From Chloroflexota bacterium (GTDB lineage Bacteria > Chloroflexota > Limnocylindria > QHBO01): a DNA stretch of 7,706 nucleotides. The stretch covers positions 1-7,706 of the forward strand of contig JACDBZ010000247.1 of assembly GCA_013694645.1 (NCBI GenBank). Direction: 5' to 3'. The notes below the pieces were generated by a model. That model searched no databases and had not been told where the DNA came from. It worked only from the letters and a program-made list of their open reading frames with translations. This document shows, in pieces, positions 1 through 5,306 of this stretch. The stretch's first letter is position 1. Every line of letters starts with the position of its first letter. Made by a program: the position numbers and the translations under genes.

Positions 1-393
1 GAGCTCGATTCCTGCCGAGAGGGCATCGGTACCGGTCAGCACCAGGTCGGTCTGCAGATTGTTGCCCTCCTGCTGCGCCTGGATGCGGCCGGCGAGCTCC
101 GGCGAGGGTGCCTGGTCGTAGTTGACCCCCGCGACCCGGTCGGGGTTGGCGGCCACGAACGCATCGATCATGGACTGCGTGAGCTGTAGATTGCCTGCCA
201 CGTCGATGATGTTCAGGGTCACCGCCTCGCCGCCCGACGCTGGCTCGCTTGCTTCCGGACCGCTTCCTTTCGGGCCGCTTGCACCCGGGCCGCTGGCACC
301 TGGCGTCGGGGGCGCGCTACACGCACCAAGAAACAGGGCAAGCGCCATCACGGATCCCACGGGTCGTGGCATGCCGCGTCCGCGAATCAACAT
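1..393 (-). CDS. ABC transporter extracellular solute-binding lipoprotein, N-terminal part (runs off left edge)
   Basis: The 131 codons visible encode the start of a secreted lipoprotein. Residues 1-11 form a basic n-region. Residues 12-24 are hydrophobic and end in a lipobox (L22-G-A-C25), so C25 should be lipidated after signal peptidase II cleavage. A low-complexity linker at about residues 32-53 is built from A/G-S-G-P-x repeats. From residue 58 the sequence (NIIDVAGN, MIDAFVAANPD, APSPELAGRIQAQQ, DLVLTGTDALSAGIE) looks like lobe I of a family-1 / PotD-like ABC solute-binding protein, which captures a substrate for a membrane permease. The rest of the protein and any permease lie outside the window, and the substrate cannot be read. 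It follows the IclR gene by 96 bases on the same strand, so the two may be co-transcribed. The start at 393 has AAGGAG seven bases upstream. An in-frame ATG at 450, also with a strong SD, would add 19 basic residues. I prefer 393 because it gives a normal signal-peptide length. Confidence 0.82.
   Translation of the reverse strand, partial: MLIRGRGMPRPVGSVMALALFLGACSAPPTPGASGPGASGPKGSGPEASEPASGGEAVTLNIIDVAGNLQLTQSMIDAFVAANPDRVAGVNYDQAPSPELAGRIQAQQEGNNLQTDLVLTGTDALSAGIEL
241..300 (-). repeat. Imperfect 15-base tandem repeats encoding an A-S-G-P linker
   Basis: About four degenerate 15-base units encode ASGPG, ASGPK, GSGPE and ASEPA just after the lipidated cysteine of the solute-binding protein. 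Such flexible linkers between the lipid anchor and the binding domain are common in lipoproteins of Gram-positive-like and Chloroflexota bacteria. The units differ at wobble positions, so this is an old rather than a fresh expansion. Confidence 0.7.
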
Positions 394-400
394 CCTTCGA

Positions 401-406
401 CTCCTT
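401..406 (-). promoter_or_regulatory. Ribosome binding site for the start at 393
   Basis: AAGGAG on the minus strand, seven bases before the ATG at 393. It supports the start that gives the solute-binding lipoprotein a signal peptide of normal length. Confidence 0.6.
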
Positions 407-455
407 CTGTCATGTCCGTCGCGCCGCGGCGCTGGTCGGATAGGCCGCATTTGCT

Positions 456-461
456 CCTCCT
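456..461 (-). promoter_or_regulatory. Competing ribosome binding site for an in-frame ATG at 450
   Basis: AGGAGG on the minus strand, five bases before an ATG at 450 that is in frame with the solute-binding protein, 19 codons upstream of the start at 393. By sequence it is as good as, or better than, the site at 401-406, so the start of this gene is truly ambiguous. Confidence 0.5.
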
Positions 462-482
462 CTGCCTCCCACGATTCGATGG

Positions 483-503
483 CTCGCTTTCACCCCAAGC
501 GAG
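483..503. repeat. Inverted repeat at the end of the IclR gene
   Basis: CTCGCTT (483-489) and AAGCGAG (497-503) can pair as a 7-bp stem with a 7-base loop that contains the IclR stop codon. No T-run follows on the minus strand, so it is at most a weak or attenuating terminator between the regulator and the solute-binding protein gene. Confidence 0.35.
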
Positions 504-1362
504 ATGACGACTGTCCGTGTGTCAGTGTCGCGCGGCGCTCCCTCAATCTCGCCGGCGACTGCTCATCACGGGACCCGGTGGCGAACGTCGTGTTCTCGAA
601 GGCGCCCGGAGATCCGAGCTGCGCGGAGACCTCCTGCGCGGCCGACGCGATCTTCGGCCCGAGGCGAAGCGCGTCCTCGAGTGAGAAGCGAAATGCCGGC
701 GCCGAGACGCTGAGTGCGCCGGCGATCGCGCCCTGGTGATCCAAGATTGCGGCGCCGACGCATCGAACTCCGTTTTCGTTCTCCAGATCGTCGATCGCAA
801 AACCGCGGGCACGCACGGACTCCAGCTCTCGCCGCAATGCTTCAGGCGTGGTGATGGTGCGCGGGGTGCGTGATGGCATTCCCGCGCCGATCGTGCGATC
901 GACGAGCTCGGGTGGGCCGGCGGCGAGCATCGCCTTGCCCAGCGCGGTCGAGTATGCGGGCATCAGGCTGCCGATCTGTGAGTGCATCCGGATCGTGTGC
1001 TCGGCCTCGATCTTGTCGAGGTAGATCACCGCGACGTCGCGCAGGGCGCCAAGGTGAACGGTTTCTCCGGACTCGGCCACCAGTCTTCGCATCGTCACAA
1101 CAGCCGCGGCGCGCACGTCGATGCCGGCCAGAAAGCTATGCGCGAGTTCCATCGCCGCTGGCCCCAGGCGGTAGCGTGCGCCATCGTCACGACGCACGAA
1201 ATCGCGTACCTGGAGTCCATTGAGCAATCGCACGAGAACCGCTTTGTCAGCGCCGGCTTCGCGCTGCAGATCAACAAGCCGAAGGCCACCAGGCTTGGCT
1301 CGGGCAATGATCATCAGAAGGTCCAGGCCCTTGACGAGGGTTGTGCTCAGGTTGCGCACCAT
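490..1362 (-). CDS. IclR-family transcriptional regulator
   Basis: A 290-residue protein with the two-domain IclR layout. A winged helix-turn-helix lies at about residues 10-66 (helices around LRLVDLQREAGADKAVLVRLL, then a wing with RYRLGP). The effector-binding domain follows at about 80-250. Family landmarks include the H-S-Q-I-G stretch before AYSTALGKAMLA (127-147), and DDLENENGVRCVGAAI (191-206) leading into the GALSVSAP strand. A tail of about 40 polar residues (251-290) extends past the usual end. IclR proteins bind small carboxylates or sugar acids and act as tetramers or dimers on palindromic DNA. Here the gene is divergent from L-fuconate dehydratase and upstream of a solute-binding protein, so control of both is the simple expectation. 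The ATG at 1362 is the first start after an in-frame stop about 36 bases upstream. It has no SD and may be read from a leaderless mRNA. Confidence 0.93.
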   Translation of the reverse strand: MVRNLSTTLVKGLDLLMIIARAKPGGLRLVDLQREAGADKAVLVRLLNGLQVRDFVRRDDGARYRLGPAAMELAHSFLAGIDVRAAAVVTMRRLVAESGETVHLGALRDVAVIYLDKIEAEHTIRMHSQIGSLMPAYSTALGKAMLAAGPPELVDRTIGAGMPSRTPRTITTPEALRRELESVRARGFAIDDLENENGVRCVGAAILDHQGAIAGALSVSAPAFRFSLEDALRLGPKIASAAQEVSAQLGSPGAFENTTFATGSRDEQSPARLRERRATLTHGQSSSRLG

Positions 1363-1389
1363 GGGTGCGTATTTCGCACCATTAATGCG
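1355..1389. promoter_or_regulatory. Candidate IclR operator: four alternating half-sites
   Basis: Half-sites CGCA (1355-1358), TGCG (1366-1369), CGCA (1375-1378) and TGCG (1386-1389) alternate in orientation with start-to-start distances of 11, 9 and 11 bases, about one helical turn each. The central pair extends to a perfect GGTGCG-N5-CGCACC palindrome (1364-1380). The outer-right pair forms CGCA-N7-TGCG around CATTAATG. The array covers the start of the IclR gene and its presumed -10 region, as expected for autorepression by an IclR-type protein. That the IclR protein binds here is inference. Confidence 0.5.
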
Positions 1390-1399
1390 ATGATGTCAA
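1370..1399 (-). promoter_or_regulatory. Possible housekeeping promoter of the IclR gene
   Basis: On the minus strand a consensus -35 TTGACA occupies 1399-1394. With an 18-base spacer a weak -10 (GAAATA) falls at 1375-1370, which would place the transcription start next to the ATG at 1362. This fits the absence of an SD sequence there. The -10 match is poor, so confidence is low. Confidence 0.35.
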
Positions 1400-1485
1400 G
1401 TGTGGAGGCTGGCCGTGGCTGGTCCCGCCTCGGCAGTTCGGTTTGAGTGCAGACGACGGCATCTGGGCTCGACAACGGCCAGATG

Positions 1486-1491
1486 AGGAGG
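1486..1491 (+). promoter_or_regulatory. Ribosome binding site deciding the L-fuconate dehydratase start
   Basis: AGGAGG lies five bases before the GTG at 1497. It selects this GTG over the in-frame TTG at 1443, which has no SD and would add 18 residues unlike the family N-terminus. Confidence 0.8.
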
Positions 1492-1496
1492 CAGAC

Positions 1497-2816
1497 GTGG
1501 CCATAAGAATCACCGCCATCGAGGCCCACGACATTCGATTCCCGACCTCGCGCGACCTGGACGGGTCCGATGCCATGAACACCGATCCCGACTACTCGGC
1601 CGCATATTGCATCCTCAGAACGGATCATCCCGATGGCCTCGAGGGTCATGGTCTGACGTTCACCAACGGGCGCGGCAACGAGCTCTGCGTGGCGGCGATT
1701 CGCGCGTACGGCGCACGCGTGGCAGGCACCGAGCTGGAGGCCATCACCGCCGACTTCGGTGCCTTCTGGTGGCTGCTCGCCAGCGACAGCCAGCTCCGGT
1801 GGTTGGGCCCCGAAAAGGGCGTGGTGCATCTCGCCATGGCAGCCGTCATCAACGCCATCTGGGATCTGTACGCAAAGGTTGCCGGCAAGCCACTGTGGCA
1901 GCTCCTGTCCGACATGACTCCCGAGCAGCTCGTCGCCTGCGTGCCGTTCCGCTACATCACGGACGCGCTCACGCCCGACGAGGCCACCGACATCCTGAGG
2001 CGCAACCAGCCGTCGCGAGGTGAGCGTGAGGCGCACCTCCGATCGGCCGGGTATCCCGCTTACACCACCTCCGCTGGATGGCTCGGCTACTCAGACGATA
2101 AGGTGCGCCGCCTGTGCCGAGCCGGGCTCGCGCAGGGATGGACAAGCTTCAAGATGAAGGTGGGAGCCAACCTCGAGGATAACGTCCGGCGTGCGGCGAT
2201 CATACGCTCGGAGATCGGCTCGGCGCCACGGCTCATGATGGACGCGAACCAGGTCTGGGAGGTCGACGAGGCGATCGAGCAGATGAGGGAGCTCGCGGCC
2301 TTCAACCCGTGGTGGATCGAGGAGCCAACGAATCCGGACGACGTGTTCGGACACGCACGGATCGCCGCGGCCCTGTCACCACGGGGCATCCGCGTGGCCA
2401 CCGGCGAGAACTGCCACAACCGGGTCATGTTCAAGCAGCTCTTCCAGGCCAACGCGATCGGTTTCTGCCAGCTCGACAGCTGTCGTCTGGGCGGCGTCAA
2501 CGAGGTGCTGGCGGTCATGTTGATGGCCGCCAAGTTCGGCGTGCCGGTCTGTCCGCACGCCGGCGGCGTGGGCCTCTGCGAATATGTCCAGCACCTGTCG
2601 ATGTTCGATTACATCTGCGTCAGCGCATCACTCGAGGAGCGCGTCGCCGAGTATGTGGACCACCTGCACGAGCACTTCGTCGACCCCGTGCTGGTCAGGG
2701 GCGGGAGGTACGCGGTTCCCACATCGCCGGGCTACAGCATCACGATGAAGCCGGAGTCGCGCGCCCGATTTCAATATCCGGACGGTGCCCATTGGCGGTC
2801 GAGGGCGGCGGGCTGA
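1497..2816 (+). CDS. fucD: L-fuconate dehydratase (enolase superfamily, mandelate-racemase subgroup)
   Basis: Predicted to dehydrate L-fuconate to 2-keto-3-deoxy-L-fuconate (EC 4.2.1.68), the committed step of the non-phosphorylative L-fucose pathway, in the cytoplasm. The 439 residues match the family length of about 440. The N-terminus (ITAIEAHDIRFPTS, LDGSDAMN, DPDYSAAY) is characteristic of this family. The barrel domain carries the expected catalytic set: K219-M-K221, metal ligands D249, E275 and E304, then D327 with H354 in CPHAGGVGL, and E385. No key residue is missing. Recalled Xanthomonas enzyme positions (K218/K220, D248, E274, E301, D324, H351) are shifted by only 1-3, implying a small insertion. 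The GTG start is chosen for its AGGAGG and for giving the family N-terminus. It is divergent from an IclR regulator. No fucose dehydrogenase, lactonase or aldolase is in the window, so a related 6-deoxy or galacto-configured acid is possible as substrate. Confidence 0.93.
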   Translation: MAIRITAIEAHDIRFPTSRDLDGSDAMNTDPDYSAAYCILRTDHPDGLEGHGLTFTNGRGNELCVAAIRAYGARVAGTELEAITADFGAFWWLLASDSQLRWLGPEKGVVHLAMAAVINAIWDLYAKVAGKPLWQLLSDMTPEQLVACVPFRYITDALTPDEATDILRRNQPSRGEREAHLRSAGYPAYTTSAGWLGYSDDKVRRLCRAGLAQGWTSFKMKVGANLEDNVRRAAIIRSEIGSAPRLMMDANQVWEVDEAIEQMRELAAFNPWWIEEPTNPDDVFGHARIAAALSPRGIRVATGENCHNRVMFKQLFQANAIGFCQLDSCRLGGVNEVLAVMLMAAKFGVPVCPHAGGVGLCEYVQHLSMFDYICVSASLEERVAEYVDHLHEHFVDPVLVRGGRYAVPTSPGYSITMKPESRARFQYPDGAHWRSRAAG

Positions 2817-2835
2817 TCGACCGAAGGCCGCGTCA

Positions 2836-2906
2836 CCCGCCCGGACGAGGTCCTCGGCCGTGCTGACGTCCCGCCCGAACGAGCGTCTTCAATCCGCCCG
2901 GGCGGG
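2836..2906. repeat. GC-rich direct and inverted repeats in a convergent gap
   Basis: The 103-base gap between converging genes holds CCCGCCCGGACGAG (2836-2849) and CCCGCCCGAACGAG (2870-2883), 34 bases apart. The inverted copy CGGGCGGG lies at 2899-2906 inside a CCGCCCGGGCGG palindrome (2894-2905). The copy at 2870-2877 can pair with 2899-2906 as an 8-bp GC stem over a 21-base loop. That could act as a two-way transcription barrier, although no T-run follows on either strand. Confidence 0.4.
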
Positions 2907-2919
2907 ATCGGCTGCGCTC

Positions 2920-3996
2920 CTACTCGAAGCAATCGGCGAGGAGGTCACTGACGAACTTGGACTGTGCATGCCGGGAAGCGTGTGAACCCACCTCGCCGGC
3001 ATCGCGTTCGACGAGAGTCTCGGCGCGCATCAGCTCGGTGATATCGCTACGAGTCAGCCGCGTTCCGTCGAAGTCGAACGGCGCGAGGGCCGAGATGAAG
3101 GCCATGCAACTGGCGGGACTACCACCAGGTACCGGTTCAGCGCTGGCGGATCCAACTGAATTGAGCGCCCATGCCATTTCATGCTCAGCCGCATCGCGAA
3201 TGATCTCGACGACCTCGCCCATCAGCGCGAGCCCCAAGGGCAATACGAAGACAGCCACGATTACCCACCCGAAAACGGTTACCAACTGTTCATGCGCTGC
3301 CCTCGCCAGGGCTGCATAGCCGACCATCACGATCATCGCGACGATCGGGACCGGGTAAGCGCGTGAGCCGACTGCGGAGACGACCATCAGCAGCACGGCA
3401 CCGGTCCCGAGCACGAGCGCAGCCCAGTACCCAGCATCGGTGGGGCGGCGGAAGCCGGGCCCGGGCAGCCTTCGTTCCAGCCAGCCGGCAACGAGCACGG
3501 TCACGATTCCGAAGAGGACGAAGAGCGTCGCAAAGAGGCCGACGGTTACCGCCGGGGTGGCGAACTGCGCGAAGTCGAAGTTCCTGGACTGGATCACCTG
3601 GCTGCCCAGCGAAAGCAAGAGGATCGCGCCGAGCTCGAGCCCTCGAGCCAGCGGCCGTCCTCGCAGCAGGGGACCAACGCCGACATACGCGATCGCGCCG
3701 ACCACGGTCGTGATCACTGTCACGGCAACGAGCAGGAATGCCGTGCCCTCGAGGGTGATGTCGCCAACGCGGGCCTGGGCCTCCGTGAGGCGCCCGATAT
3801 CCGCCGGATCACCCAGCACCGTGACCAGTCGCATCGCCAATCGTGAGCCGATGCCACCGACCATCAGCCCCGCAGCCAGCGCAGCCAGCCCCGCGATCGT
3901 GATCGCGCGCCCGAGGGTGGCGCCGAAATGACCGATCGAAAGTGTGGGCATTCCAAGGCCTGCCGGCCGTGCAATATCGAGCGGGGCGAGTGACAT
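2920..3996 (-). CDS. Seven-helix membrane protein A with C-terminal soluble tail (GGIGSR family, unknown function)
   Basis: I do not recognise a named family. With the ATG at 3996 the protein has 358 residues. About seven hydrophobic helices cover residues 30-266, followed by a soluble tail of about 92 residues (267-358) rich in acidic and polar residues. Conserved marks shared with the divergent membrane protein at 4464-5240 are GGIGSRLAM (47-55), GDITLEGTAFLL (78-89), RGLELGAILLL (118-128), NFDFAQFATPA (139-149) and GLFATLFVLFG ending in ERRL (153-177). The two are clearly paralogues; only this one has the tail. Start choice: the ATG at 3996 has GAGG five bases upstream. The longer option, ATG at 4038, overlaps the preceding secreted-protein gene by 14 bases and has no SD, but translational coupling could use it. 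It forms an operon with the secreted protein, probably from the ECF-type promoter at 4396-4423. Confidence 0.8.
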   Translation of the reverse strand: MSLAPLDIARPAGLGMPTLSIGHFGATLGRAITIAGLAALAAGLMVGGIGSRLAMRLVTVLGDPADIGRLTEAQARVGDITLEGTAFLLVAVTVITTVVGAIAYVGVGPLLRGRPLARGLELGAILLLSLGSQVIQSRNFDFAQFATPAVTVGLFATLFVLFGIVTVLVAGWLERRLPGPGFRRPTDAGYWAALVLGTGAVLLMVVSAVGSRAYPVPIVAMIVMVGYAALARAAHEQLVTVFGWVIVAVFVLPLGLALMGEVVEIIRDAAEHEMAWALNSVGSASAEPVPGGSPASCMAFISALAPFDFDGTRLTRSDITELMRAETLVERDAGEVGSHASRHAQSKFVSDLLADCFE

Positions 3997-4024
3997 CTCC
4001 ACCTCGCCCCGCTCGAGACGACGG

Positions 4025-4351
4025 TCAGTCGTTGACATAGTCCAGGCAGAACATGTCGGACTCAGGCCCGTAGACCCACACGGCGCCGGTGCCCTGACCC
4101 GTCTTGTGCACCAGAACGTGCAACGGGTGGAGACGGTCTGTCGCGGTGGTGTCGTAGTCGAGCGTCACCCTGCGGTTGTTCTCGAACACTGCTCGCGGCA
4201 GCTCCACCCACTGCTCGCCGCCGTTCTGGGCGAGGATGACGCACTGTCCAGTTCCCAGCAGACGGGCATGCTCGTGGCTTGCCAGGGCACTGCCCGCGGT
4301 GGCCAGCACCACGGCACCAGCGATCAGCAGGCCGCTCAGTAGGCTTCTCAT
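4025..4351 (-). CDS. Small secreted protein, unknown function
   Basis: A 108-residue protein with a standard Sec signal peptide: a single basic residue R2, a hydrophobic core at about 4-20 and an A-L-A site, giving cleavage after A24 and a mature product of about 84 residues starting SHEH. No lipobox and no second membrane segment are seen. Two cysteines, C37 and C102, lie near the ends of the mature chain and could form a disulfide closing a small beta-rich domain. The stretch around residues 75-94 (LHPLHVLVHKTGQGTGAVWV) is mostly beta-like. I do not recognise the family. The ATG at 4351 has GAGGAG eight bases upstream. The gene is first in an operon with the 7-TM protein A and lies downstream of a promoter-like motif shared with the ECF sigma gene, so it may be an output of that system. 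Confidence 0.82.
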   Translation of the reverse strand: MRSLLSGLLIAGAVVLATAGSALASHEHARLLGTGQCVILAQNGGEQWVELPRAVFENNRRVTLDYDTTATDRLHPLHVLVHKTGQGTGAVWVYGPESDMFCLDYVND

Positions 4352-4395
4352 CTCGGTCTCTCCTCGGTTGCGATGGTCCCCCACAACGGTCATGG

Positions 4396-4423
4396 GACGC
4401 GACCTGGGCACGGGTGTTGCGCC
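4396..4423 (-). promoter_or_regulatory. Putative ECF-type promoter of the secreted-protein/7-TM operon
   Basis: Reading the minus strand, GGCGCAAC (4423-4416) is followed after exactly 16 bases by CGTC (4399-4396). An AAC-containing -35 and a CGTC -10 at this spacing are typical of ECF sigma promoters. The predicted start, around 4389, leaves a leader of about 38 bases containing the SD of the gene at 4351. The same motif with the same spacing precedes the ECF sigma gene, with identities also in the spacer (CCC, and GGT before GCGTC, allowing one difference). Confidence 0.6.
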
Positions 4424-4449
4424 GACGTGGTCAACTGGGCTGGCGCAAC
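4416..4449. repeat. 8-bp inverted repeat in the divergent promoter region
   Basis: GTTGCGCC (4416-4423) and GGCGCAAC (4442-4449) are perfect inverted copies around an 18-base centre. The left arm is the -35 of the minus-strand ECF-type promoter. The right arm ends one base before the GGAGGG ribosome binding site of the gene at 4464, so in the plus-strand RNA it could fold against the SD. It could equally be a protein operator or a mirrored -35 box. Confidence 0.55.
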
Positions 4450-4463
4450 GGAGGGCGTTACGA

Positions 4464-5240
4464 ATGACGGTGGCAGAGAGCGGGCGGAGGGGGTCCCTCG
4501 CCTTGCGCGGGCTGGGTCGTTCGGCGCTCATCGGCTCGACCGCGGCGATGGCGGCAGGATTCTTGGCTGGCGGGATCGGGTCGCGGATCGCAATGAGCCT
4601 GATCGCCGCCACTGATCCGTCGATCAGCGGCCTTCTCACCGCCAACGACAATCCAGTTGGTCGGATGACGATGGACGGCAGCCTGTTCCTCGCATTGACC
4701 GCAACTTTGGTGTCGGCATTTCACGGGGGCGTTCTGTACATCGCCTCGGGGCGCCTGTTGCCCGGTTCAACAGCCGTCCGCGGCCTCCTGTTCGGTGCGG
4801 CCCTGCTCTGTGTCTTCGGCACCGAGATCATCGACCCCACGAACCGCGACTTCGTCCGGTTTGCGTCGCCTGCCTGGGACATCGGGCTGTTCGCCGGCCT
4901 GTTCTTCGTCTTCGGCCTGGTCGCGTCAGGGGTCGGGGCGGCAATGGAGCGGCGCCTGCAAGCCGCCGATGCCGAAATGGGCCTGCCATTCGCGCTGGCC
5001 GGCGTTGGACTCATCGCACTCTGGGTGGTCATCGCGTTGCTGGTCTCTGCCGACGGCGACCCATACCTCATTGCCGTGTTTGGAGGAGCGATCGCCGTGT
5101 CGACGTTCGCTCACCTGCTGCCCGGTCGGCTGAGCTCCTGGGTCGGACGCGCATTCCTGGCGGGTATCTCAGTGGTGGGCGGCTTCGCGTTGCTCCGCGC
5201 GGTTGTCGACATCATGAGCCGCGACGCGAGGTTCTCATGA
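4464..5240 (+). CDS. Seven-helix membrane protein B (GGIGSR family, unknown function)
   Basis: A 258-residue integral membrane protein with about seven helices (roughly 21-44, 73-94, 105-123, 138-160, 175-196, 200-219 and 227-250) and only short loops. Motifs shared with the divergent paralogue A are GGIGSRIAM (36-44), MTMDGSLFLAL (68-78), RGLLFGAALL (106-115), NRDFVRFASPA (127-137) and GLFAGLFFVFG ending in ERRL (141-164). The G-G-I-G-S-R motif at the end of helix 1 and the N-x-D-F-x-x-F motif before helix 4 are the best family signatures. The ATG at 4464 is chosen for GGAGGG eight bases upstream; the frame is open further upstream, but that part has no family-like sequence. The gene lies 66 bases before the ECF sigma gene on the same strand and may be a membrane partner in the same pathway. 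No catalytic motif is recognised. Confidence 0.83.
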   Translation: MTVAESGRRGSLALRGLGRSALIGSTAAMAAGFLAGGIGSRIAMSLIAATDPSISGLLTANDNPVGRMTMDGSLFLALTATLVSAFHGGVLYIASGRLLPGSTAVRGLLFGAALLCVFGTEIIDPTNRDFVRFASPAWDIGLFAGLFFVFGLVASGVGAAMERRLQAADAEMGLPFALAGVGLIALWVVIALLVSADGDPYLIAVFGGAIAVSTFAHLLPGRLSSWVGRAFLAGISVVGGFALLRAVVDIMSRDARFS

Positions 5241-5270
5241 GCGCGCTCTGAGGCGAGATGGCGCACCGCA

Positions 5271-5298
5271 TGCGCAACAGCTTGCCCCCGGTTGCGTC
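5271..5298 (+). promoter_or_regulatory. Putative autoregulatory ECF-type promoter of the sigma factor gene
   Basis: TGCGCAAC (5271-5278), a 16-base spacer and CGTC (5295-5298) repeat the motif found upstream of the secreted-protein operon. The expected start of transcription, about 7-9 bases downstream, falls at or beside the ATG at 5307, which lacks an SD, so a leaderless mRNA is likely. CGCAAC (5273-5278) and GTTGCG (5291-5296) also form an inverted repeat, so a dimeric regulator site is an alternative reading. Confidence 0.6.
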
Positions 5299-5306
5299 TT
5301 TCCGGC

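Noticed and set aside
421..432. GCGCCGCGGCGC palindrome between the IclR and lipoprotein genes
   Set aside because: It has no loop and no T-run, and such palindromes are expected by chance at this GC content.
122..739. A 205-codon plus-strand frame across the lipoprotein and IclR genes
   Set aside because: It spans two real minus-strand genes and the gap between them, is low in complexity and has no domain.
982..1446. A 154-codon plus-strand frame opposite the IclR gene
   Set aside because: Antisense shadow of the IclR effector domain.
1443..1496. Upstream TTG start adding 18 residues to L-fuconate dehydratase
   Set aside because: No SD at the TTG, while AGGAGG sits five bases before the GTG at 1497, and the family N-terminus begins there.
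1347..2036. A 229-codon open frame on the minus strand opposite the L-fuconate dehydratase
   Set aside because: It mirrors a well-supported gene with full catalytic motifs, and its composition is that of a high-GC antisense frame with no recognisable domain.
2087..2533. A 148-codon minus-strand frame opposite the dehydratase barrel domain
   Set aside because: Antisense shadow; no start signal or domain.
4652..5240. Possibility that membrane protein B is the sigma factor's anti-sigma
   Set aside because: B has no cytoplasmic anti-sigma domain or H-x3-C-x2-C motif, whereas the gene at 5869 has both the motif and the gene overlap.
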